Origin: Embleya sp045207785
GTDB taxonomy: Bacteria; Actinomycetota; Actinomycetes; Streptomycetales; Streptomycetaceae
DNA length: 64,000 nucleotides
Assembly (NCBI RefSeq): GCF_045207785.1
Contig: NZ_CP108776.1
Coordinates: 3,596,001 to 3,660,000, forward strand
Direction of reading: 5' to 3'
Shown here: positions 11,913 through 17,490 of the stretch, in pieces
Position numbering within the stretch: position 1 is the first letter of the stretch
Layout of the letters: each line of letters starts with the position of its first letter
Notes under the pieces: model-generated
Seen by the model: the letters and a program-made list of their open reading frames with translations, nothing else
Database searches by the model: none
Told to the model about the DNA's origin: nothing
Position numbers and translations under genes: made by a program

Positions 11913-11986
11913 GCGGGCGTAGTTTAATGGTAGAACATGAGCTTCCCAAGCTTAGAACGCGAGTTCGATTCTCGTCGCCCGCTCCA
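11913..11986 (+). tRNA. tRNA-Gly(CCC)
   Basis: Full cloverleaf: acceptor GCGGGCG/CGCCCGC, D-arm GTTTAATGGTAGAAC, anticodon stem TGAGC/GCTTA with loop TTCCCAA (anticodon CCC at 11945-11947), T-arm CGAGTTCGATTCTCG, discriminator T and encoded CCA. Its 3' half (11941-11984) is the left boundary of the tandem island and recurs at each later unit junction, so this gene is the integration site. Confidence 0.95.
11941..11984 (+). repeat. att copy 1: 3' half of tRNA-Gly
   Basis: 44 bp from the anticodon stem to the acceptor end. Identical, apart from one C-to-T change at the tenth-eleventh base, to the copies at 20202, 28462 and 36724; the last 32 bp also recur at 37739. Direct orientation in all cases. 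Confidence 0.9.
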
Positions 11987-11993
11987 CGCGTTG

Positions 11994-12030
11994 AGGCCCA
12001 GTTCACGGACATGATCCGTGAACTGGGCCT
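11994..12030 (+). terminator. Hairpin after tRNA-Gly
   Basis: Perfect 16-bp arms (11994-12009 and 12015-12030) with loop CATGA, 8 bp after the tRNA CCA. The equivalent hairpin in later units (20254-20292) is related but imperfect, so this copy is probably the original tRNA terminator. Confidence 0.75.
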
Positions 12031-12186
12031 CCGTCGTTTCCGGGCTCGCTACGCCTCGCGTACGGGGTTTGTACCGGATGCGGGTCGATGTCGGCCCTGA
12101 ACTTCTTGACCCGCTTCGCAATGACGTCGGCAACGGGCTTGGCCGCGCGACTGCCACCTCGTGGAAGCAACGTCCGGCCCTACCCG

Positions 12187-12705
12187 TTACACATCCACCC
12201 TGAGCCGATGCACCGTATTCCCGGCAGTGGTGGCGCTGCGAGACTTGCGGGGGAGCCCGGCAAGCAGGGATTGGCCTCCTCGCGTCGTTGAAGTCGCGGG
12301 GGCGCGACAAGCCGACCGAGTCGTCGACCGCGTTGCCCGTCGGGCGGCCGGCTTGAAGGTCACCACTGGGTTGTCACTGAGCAACGCGACTATGAAGTGT
12401 CCTCCCAGAGCCCGTCCCAGGCGGAGCAGTGTCGGTGTGGTCACCGGTCGGCCGCCGTCCTCAAGGCGGCGGATGACCCGCTCGTTCATCCCCGCGCGGC
12501 GGGCAAGCTCCGCCTTCGTCCAGCCGAGTGCAATGCGGCGGTCGTAAACGGCTTGGGCCATCGCGTCACCGAGCGCGGCCTCCGCATACGCCTGGTCGAA
12601 CTCCTCGACCTCGCCCGTGGTCATCGCGTCCGCGTGGGACGTCTCAGGGACGGGCTCGGCGGCGGCCTTCGCGGCCCTGCGACGCATTGCCTCACGCGCA
12701 TTCAT
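12187..12705 (-). CDS. HigA-like XRE antitoxin, unit 1
   Basis: 172-residue protein with an XRE helix-turn-helix at about residues 57-110 (RRIALGWTKAELARRAGMNERVIRRLEDGGRPVTTPTLLRLGRAL). The N-terminal arm is Ala/Glu-rich and the last ~55 residues are low-complexity and basic. GGAGG stands 7 bases before ATG. It lies 66 bp after the toxin gene on the same strand, the toxin-first order typical of higBA. Expected role: neutralise the toxin and repress the operon. The family is clear; the partner relation is inferred from context. Confidence 0.8.
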   Translation of the reverse strand: MNAREAMRRRAAKAAAEPVPETSHADAMTTGEVEEFDQAYAEAALGDAMAQAVYDRRIALGWTKAELARRAGMNERVIRRLEDGGRPVTTPTLLRLGRALGGHFIVALLSDNPVVTFKPAARRATRSTTRSACRAPATSTTRGGQSLLAGLPRKSRSATTAGNTVHRLRVDV

Positions 12706-12771
12706 CGTCCTGCCTCCGTCATTCGTCTCGTCCGTCGCCGTCGGTCTTCCCGGTTTGCCACCAACCGCTCG

Positions 12772-13158
12772 TCACCAGCCGCCCAGTTCCAGCGGCTCCC
12801 CGGCGAAGATGATCGCGACCGGCGCACCGGAGTGGTCGTTCTGGCATGTCTTCATCACCTGTCTGGCACGCTCGACCTGCACGTGCTCGTTCATCCTCTG
12901 CTTGCGAAACACCGTCAAGAGCACCGCGGTCGCGTCGGTGCGGATCCAGTAGGTGATCCGCATCGCCCGGTTCGCCAAATCGAACCGCAGCTCGAACAGC
13001 CCTTGGCCGAGCGGCTTGGACCGGGGCATACCCATACGTTCGCCCTCGTTGGCCAGCCGTTCGACAAAACGCTTGACAGTGCCCCGCTGAGCTGCGGACA
13101 GCCCTTCAAGCCATGCCCGCACCTCGGGCTCCATCTCGATCGCGAACACACCACTCAT
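12772..13158 (-). CDS. HigB/RelE-like (Gp49 family) toxin, unit 1
   Basis: 128-residue RelE-superfamily toxin, expected to be a ribosome-dependent mRNA endonuclease. Recognisable blocks: EVRAWLEGLSAAQRGTVKRFVERLA, the PRSKPLGQGLFELRF strand, RITYWIRTDATAVLLTVFRKQ and the downstream helix ERARQVMK. Start ATG 13158 gives the usual N-terminus (MSGVFAIEMEPEV) and falls 1 bp after the stop of the excisionase-like ORF, suggesting translational coupling. An in-frame start at 13221 would overlap that ORF. Copies at 21034 and 29294 encode the same protein. Confidence 0.8.
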   Translation of the reverse strand: MSGVFAIEMEPEVRAWLEGLSAAQRGTVKRFVERLANEGERMGMPRSKPLGQGLFELRFDLANRAMRITYWIRTDATAVLLTVFRKQRMNEHVQVERARQVMKTCQNDHSGAPVAIIFAGEPLELGGW

Positions 13159-13159
13159 C

Positions 13160-13306
13160 CTACCGGACAATTTTGTCCGCCCTCGGGTTCGTATCCACGA
13201 AGGTGATGCATCGCTCTGCAATGAGGCGACGGACGAAGCGCTCGCCGACTTTGCGCCGTTCGGCGGCCTGGGGGACGGTCAGGAGCCGTCCGGTCTTGTC
13301 GATCAC
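13160..13306 (-). CDS. Truncated excisionase-like HTH ORF, unit 1
   Basis: 48 codons from GTG 13306. Residues 7-37 (GRLLTVPQAAERRKVGERF then VRRLIAERCITFV) match the HTH of Xis proteins from actinomycete integrative elements. After ITFV the family normally continues GRHVRIP...; here it ends VDTNPRADKIVR-stop, so the C-terminal half is missing. In integrative elements xis is usually followed by int at the att site; here the stop is followed by higB instead. I read it as a remnant, possibly kept as the first cistron of the toxin operon. Confidence 0.6.
   Translation of the reverse strand: MIDKTGRLLTVPQAAERRKVGERFVRRLIAERCITFVDTNPRADKIVR
13164..13179. promoter_or_regulatory. Inverted repeat CGGACAA-TT-TTGTCCG before the toxin, unit 1
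   Basis: Perfect 7-bp arms with 2-bp spacer, 5 bp upstream of the toxin start and inside the end of the excisionase-like ORF. Position and shape fit an autoregulatory HigA operator. Also at 21426-21441 and 29686-29701; lost in the fourth, truncated unit. Confidence 0.45.
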
Positions 13307-13519
13307 GGAATCAGGTCCCTCGCAGGTCAGGACGGTCAGGTCGCTTCCTGGCGGCGCCCGTATGCGAGAGGATCTCGGCGTCTTGTCCCGACACCGTTGG
13401 GTGTTTGGTCGGTGCGAGGCGGCCTGTTGCGGCCGTTGCCGAATGACGGCCGGGTGGTGCGTTGGGTCCGACTGGGTGGACGAGGAGCCGTTTCGTTCAC
13501 TTGGCCGGAGCGTGTGCGG

Positions 13520-13825
13520 TCAAGCCGCTTCGTATCGCGCGGCGAGGTAATCGAGCTTGGCGCAGAGGCCGTTGGTGAGGAGCGAGGCCAAGCGGTGGAC
13601 TGCGTCGGCGGGGACGGGGCCGAGGTTGACCAGACCGTCACTGTGGACGTTCGCTTCCGCCTTGAGCGCCCCGAAAAAATCGTCCAGGCCGGCAGTCGTC
13701 AGCCGTGCGGCGAGTTCGAGCGTGGCGTTGTTGGCTGTGCACCAGCCACGGACGTAGAGGATGCCGGCGCGCAGTTCTTCGGCCGGAGGTGCGCAGGCGC
13801 GGGCGTTGTCGGCTGCGGAGCGCAT
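13520..13825 (-). CDS. Unrecognised small protein C (101 aa), unit 1
   Basis: Not recognised. Third gene of a three-gene operon read leftward (14566 to 13520), 14 bp after its neighbour with an excellent AGGAGG 7 bases before ATG. Mostly helical, neutral to acidic, with no signal or membrane segment; two Cys near the N-terminal half (ARACAPP, RGWCTANN). Ends ...LCAKLDYLAARYEAA. The 213 bp after it up to the excisionase-like ORF show no convincing gene. Confidence 0.7.
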   Translation of the reverse strand: MRSAADNARACAPPAEELRAGILYVRGWCTANNATLELAARLTTAGLDDFFGALKAEANVHSDGLVNLGPVPADAVHRLASLLTNGLCAKLDYLAARYEAA

Positions 13826-13839
13826 GGCGGTTCCTCCTG

Positions 13840-14082
13840 TCAGATGGGGTCGGCCGTTGCCGCGGCGAGGAGTTCGGCGAGGTGGTGCGCGGCTTCCGGT
13901 GTCGTGCGGCCGAGTTCGACGAAGCCCTGCCCGAAGGCGTTGACGTCCGCGCGCAGGTACGGGAAGTGCTCGGCGATGCCGGTGGCGAGCAGGACGTCTC
14001 GCAGGGTTGCGACGGCAGACCGCGCTTCGTGCCAGGCCGTGGTGTCGATGGGCGACCAGGAGGCCGCGTCCGGATCACTCAT
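13840..14082 (-). CDS. Unrecognised small protein B (80 aa), unit 1
   Basis: Not recognised. Its start overlaps the end of the preceding gene by 8 bp, so the two are translationally coupled. It shares a pattern with protein C: an N-terminal arm, then HEARSAVATLRDVLLATGI, then LRADVNAFGQGFVELGRTTPEAAHHLAELL, which parallels ANVHSDGLVNLGPVPADAVHRLASLL in protein C. The two are probably distant paralogues (inference from this alignment by eye). Confidence 0.7.
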   Translation of the reverse strand: MSDPDAASWSPIDTTAWHEARSAVATLRDVLLATGIAEHFPYLRADVNAFGQGFVELGRTTPEAAHHLAELLAAATADPI

Positions 14083-14566
14083 CGTCCGTTCCCTCGGCTG
14101 CGGCAGACAGGTTGCGCGAGGCGATCAGGAGATGACCGGCGAGAAGCGCGACCGCGTCCCGGTCGAGAGTGGATTCCTCGGTGGGCTTGCTGAGCCACTG
14201 GTAGCGGCCTCCGGTTTCGACGCCCGGTCCGGGGACGAGGAGGTACCCGCCGACCGAGAGGTACCGGTACGGCACGTCCCCACGCAGAACCGTCAACGCG
14301 CCCGCGAAGAAGGGCTCCCCGACCGGCGCGATAAGGAACGCAGCCTTCCGTGCCCGATGGTCGATGGCCGACGGCGGAGCCTGGGAGCCAAGCCACCGGT
14401 ACCAGTCGACGGCTTCGAGCCCCAACCGATCCGCCACGACGACCGCGTCGAAGACGTGGCCGGTCACCCACAAACGAGGCCCCCGAGGGTGCTCGGTTCC
14501 GTCCGAGTCGCCCATGGCTGCGAGCAGCCAAGCGCCGGCGGATTCACTCGCCTGACGAAGCGTCAT
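14075..14566 (-). CDS. Unrecognised protein A (163 aa), first gene of the small operon, unit 1
   Basis: Not recognised. The ATG at 14566 (MTLRQASESAGAW) is chosen because GGGAG stands exactly 6 bases upstream; the frame is open to 14668 but those codons overlap the presumed promoter. Soluble, with two Trp-rich segments (DWYRWLGSQAPP and GRYQWLSKP) and a strand-rich middle. It heads the operon A-B-C and is divergent from the XRE regulator, with an inverted repeat between them. Confidence 0.7.
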   Translation of the reverse strand: MTLRQASESAGAWLLAAMGDSDGTEHPRGPRLWVTGHVFDAVVVADRLGLEAVDWYRWLGSQAPPSAIDHRARKAAFLIAPVGEPFFAGALTVLRGDVPYRYLSVGGYLLVPGPGVETGGRYQWLSKPTEESTLDRDAVALLAGHLLIASRNLSAAAEGTDDE

Positions 14567-14660
14567 GTTCATCTCCCGAAGCCCGCCGGTCGCTCCGACC
14601 GGGCACCACCAAGGTGCGCCGGCGGCACCGGTCCGAGGCAGACGGCAAGGGATGACAAGG

Positions 14661-14679
14661 GGTGACACGCCTTGTCACC
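14661..14679. promoter_or_regulatory. Operator-like inverted repeat GGTGACA-N5-TGTCACC, unit 1
   Basis: Perfect 7-bp arms between the divergent small operon (start 14566) and the XRE regulator (start 14782). A further half-site-like GATGACA lies 10 bp to the left. Likely binding site for the adjacent XRE protein. Conserved at 22923-22941 and 31183-31201. Confidence 0.5.
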
Positions 14680-14781
14680 TCAGTGTGCGCTCAGCAGATC
14701 AACTCACTGCGACTCTTTGACGACGCTTCGTGTGCGTGAGCATGATGGCTGAATCTGGCTCCGCTTCAGGGGAGGCGATTC

Positions 14782-16161
14782 GTGGTGTCGACCACCACGC
14801 CGTACCGAGCCGCTCTTCTGCGCGCGGCTCGTGATCGCCTCGGCTGGAAGAAGCCCCGTCTCGTCTACGCCCTCCGCCAGGCCGCCGCGCAGGAGGGGCG
14901 CTCCCTGCCGACCGACACATCGCTGTTGCGGAGCATTGCCCGGTGGGAGAACGGCCAGACGCACCCGACCGACTATGTCGAGTTGCTGGTGAAGGTCTAC
15001 GGCGAACCGGCCCACCGTCTCGGGTTGGCCGATGTCCCGGCCACGCAGGAAACCCCCGGGACGGCCTACCCCACCACCCCCACCGACGGAATCGAGTCCC
15101 TCGCGGCGTTGTGGCGCGCCGATCTCGCGCCCGGTAGCGACGTGCAGGCGCTGTCTCCCGACCCGGCCGCCTGGAACGCGGCACCACTCGTGTGGCTGGT
15201 CTCCGGCGGGCAAGAGCAGTTGCCGAATTCCCGAACACGCACGCAAGTAGGCGCATGCGACGTCGAAACCGTCCGCGCGACCGTCGACGTGTACGCCGAC
15301 CTGGACAACCGCTTCGGAGGCGGACACGGCCGCCGAGCCTTGATCCAATACCTGGACGGCGACGTTGCCGAATTGCTGACCGCCCGCAGCACGGAGCCCG
15401 TGGGCCGAGCCCTGTTCGCCACCGTCGCCGAAGCCACCCTCCTCGCGGCATGGATGAGCTACGACAGCGGCCACCACGGCTTGGCCCAGCGCTACTTCAT
15501 CCAAGCGTTACGCCTGGCCCAGACCGCCGAGGACCGTCGCCTTGCCGGAAGCATCCTGTCCGCGATGAGCCACCAGGCCACCTACCTCGGCCGCTTCATC
15601 GAGGCGGCCAACCTTGCCCGCGCCGCGCAGCTCGGCACCACGGGCCACGCGACCCCGACCCTGACCGCCCAGTTCCTCGCGATGGAGGCCCGAGCCCTCT
15701 CCCGCCTCGGTGACCACGCAGCCTGCAACGCCGCCCTGACCCGAGCCACCACGATCTTCGAGCGCAACAATCCCGGCGAAGACCCGGAGTGGATCGGCTA
15801 CTTCGACCAGGCGGAGCTATCCGTCGAACTCGGCCACTGCTTCCGCGACATGCGCCAGGCCCGCCAAGCCACCACCTACGCGGAACAGTGTCTCGGCGGC
15901 ACCGACGGCCACTACATCCGCAGCGACTTCTTCGCGACCATGGTCCTAGCCGAAGCCCACCTGGCGGCCGGCGAACTCGAACGCGCGTGCCGAACGGCGT
16001 TGGACGCCCTAACGATCGGCCGCCAACTCAAGTCCGCCCGTTGTGTCTCCTACCTGGCCGCATTCCGCAAGAAGGTGGACTCCCGCAGCGACTCAACCGC
16101 AGTTGCCGAATTCCTGGAAGAGGCCGCCGGTTACCGCATGTGGCAGCAAGCCGCAGGCTGA
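14782..16161 (+). CDS. XRE-family regulator with C-terminal TPR-like region, unit 1
   Basis: 459 residues. The N-terminal HTH (about 8-75; RAARDRLGWKKPRLVYALRQ... SIARWENGQTHPTDYVELL) is followed from about residue 190 by helical repeats resembling TPRs (AQRYFIQALRLAQTAEDRRLAGSI, EAANLARAAQLG, AACNAALTRATTIFERN, ACRTALDALTIGRQL). Such XRE-TPR proteins are common pleiotropic or peptide-responsive regulators in Streptomyces. GGGGAGG is 6 bases before GTG. Its 3' end is 8 bp from the convergent phosphotransferase gene. Copies at 23044 and 31304 are identical in protein. Confidence 0.8.
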   Translation: MVSTTTPYRAALLRAARDRLGWKKPRLVYALRQAAAQEGRSLPTDTSLLRSIARWENGQTHPTDYVELLVKVYGEPAHRLGLADVPATQETPGTAYPTTPTDGIESLAALWRADLAPGSDVQALSPDPAAWNAAPLVWLVSGGQEQLPNSRTRTQVGACDVETVRATVDVYADLDNRFGGGHGRRALIQYLDGDVAELLTARSTEPVGRALFATVAEATLLAAWMSYDSGHHGLAQRYFIQALRLAQTAEDRRLAGSILSAMSHQATYLGRFIEAANLARAAQLGTTGHATPTLTAQFLAMEARALSRLGDHAACNAALTRATTIFERNNPGEDPEWIGYFDQAELSVELGHCFRDMRQARQATTYAEQCLGGTDGHYIRSDFFATMVLAEAHLAAGELERACRTALDALTIGRQLKSARCVSYLAAFRKKVDSRSDSTAVAEFLEEAAGYRMWQQAAG

Positions 16162-16168
16162 CCCACCC

Positions 16169-17086
16169 TCAGAACGGCTTCCAGCCGTGCCGGTCCCCAC
16201 CGGACCGCAGATCCGAGATGCGCCGCTCAACCTCCGCCGCGACCTCGGCGTCACCGGCCATGTTCTGCGTCAGCCACACGGTCATCATCAACTCACGCAT
16301 GTCCGCCAGTACCGGGTATCCGTACCAGTTCATGACATCGAACCCGTACGCATTCACGAACGCCTCGTACTCGGCCCGGGTGTGCCACCCGTACCGCTCG
16401 TAGTACATCGCGGTCAGCACCAGGTCCCACTCACGCGGCCCAAGCGCGAACCCATCCAGGTCGATTAGGACCGCCCGCCCCGCCTCGTCAACGAGCGCGT
16501 TCCCGACGCTCGCGTCCCCGTGCACCAGTCCGAACGGAAGCACGAACTCCAGAGCGTCATACCGCTTCCGCAGTTCCTCGGCCCGCTGCCGAAGAAACCC
16601 ACGGTCGTCATCACCCAACGCCACCGCGGCGTCGATCCGCCCCCAGGTCGCCGCCAACGGCTCCAGATACGGCAGACCCAACGACGCCGGTTCCTCCAGC
16701 CAATGCAACCGCCGCAGCAACTCGGCCAACGCGACCACACCGGCGAACCGCTCCTCCTCAGCCACCAGCTCCCAGAACGTCACCACCCGCCCGTCAACCA
16801 CGAGCGGTTGCCGAATCCGCGACGTAACCCGCACCGCCGGGAACCCCACCTCGGCAAGCCACCGAGCCGCAGCCACAGTCCGCTCATGCTCATCAACCCG
16901 GTCCGCCGACCGAGCCACCCGCACCACATCAGGATCGCTTAACCGAAAGACAGCGTTCTCCCCAAGCCGCAACAGAGACGCCCCCTCAGCGCTCAGCCCA
17001 GCCACAGCACACGCCGAGCCCAACACCTCCCGAGCATGCTCCGCAGTAAACGCCCCACCGGCCCCAGCCACCCCGCCATCCGCCAT
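16169..17086 (-). CDS. APH-type phosphotransferase, unit 1
   Basis: 305-residue aminoglycoside-phosphotransferase/choline-kinase-fold protein. The catalytic loop HGDASVGNAL and the metal-binding IDLDGFALGPREWDL are both intact, so it is probably active. The N-lobe nucleotide loop is less clear (LLRLGENAVFRLSD). No substrate is readable; Streptomyces encodes many such kinases not linked to antibiotics. Divergent from the nuclease-NTPase with a 404-bp gap holding a strong hairpin. Confidence 0.82.
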   Translation of the reverse strand: MADGGVAGAGGAFTAEHAREVLGSACAVAGLSAEGASLLRLGENAVFRLSDPDVVRVARSADRVDEHERTVAAARWLAEVGFPAVRVTSRIRQPLVVDGRVVTFWELVAEEERFAGVVALAELLRRLHWLEEPASLGLPYLEPLAATWGRIDAAVALGDDDRGFLRQRAEELRKRYDALEFVLPFGLVHGDASVGNALVDEAGRAVLIDLDGFALGPREWDLVLTAMYYERYGWHTRAEYEAFVNAYGFDVMNWYGYPVLADMRELMMTVWLTQNMAGDAEVAAEVERRISDLRSGGDRHGWKPF

Positions 17087-17172
17087 ACCGCGAAGCTACC
17101 CGCATCCCGTGCCCTGTCGACCCACCAACGGCGCCCAATCGACCACTGCCGAATTTGGCTCTACTAGATCAA

Positions 17173-17198
17173 GTGGCGTGCCCGGACGGGCACGCCAC
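17173..17198. repeat. 11-bp-arm hairpin between phosphotransferase and nuclease-NTPase, unit 1
   Basis: GTGGCGTGCCC-GGAC-GGGCACGCCAC, perfect. Between divergent genes, so not a terminator for either; a protein-binding or structural site is more likely. Identical in unit 3 (33695-33720) but broken in unit 2 (25435-25458), where 2 bp of the right arm are missing. Confidence 0.6.
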
Positions 17199-17416
17199 CG
17201 TCCGGACAGTCCAGGCCCCGCCGCGCGTGCGGCGTGGCCGCCGGTCCCGGCGACCCCATCGCCCGGCCCGCTTTGAGCAGGTGTCATCTTTCTCGCAACA
17301 AACTCGCTCTCCCGACTCGGCCCTGGGATTGAGAGCCGGGACCAACGTCCCACGCTCCTGCCGGGAGTGGTCTCCACGACGTCTGGTCGGGGCCATCCAG
17401 CGTGTGATTTTCGTGC

Positions 17417-17446
17417 TTGTTCGGGTCAACGCGCGCAGCCGATACT
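17417..17446 (+). promoter_or_regulatory. Candidate promoter of the nuclease-NTPase, unit 1
   Basis: TTGTTC (17417-17422), 18 bp, GATACT (17441-17446), close to the actinomycete housekeeping consensus, 44 bp before the TTG start. Repeated at 25677-25706 and 33939-33968. Confidence 0.4.
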
Positions 17447-17490
17447 GTTGCCTTGCCAGCATCCAGCGTCCAGCCAGGGGTCGGTCAGCT

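Noticed and set aside
13397..14665. 422-codon plus-strand frame in each island unit (also 21659 and 29919)
   Set aside because: Covers the three small minus-strand genes, which have good ribosome-binding sites and coupled overlaps; this frame has no recognisable domain.
17155..17490. N-terminal extension of the nuclease-NTPase
   Set aside because: The 2-bp loss at 25435-25458 shifts this frame in unit 2 while the rest of the gene is unchanged, and the extension is Arg-rich without conserved features. The TTG at 17491 is preferred.
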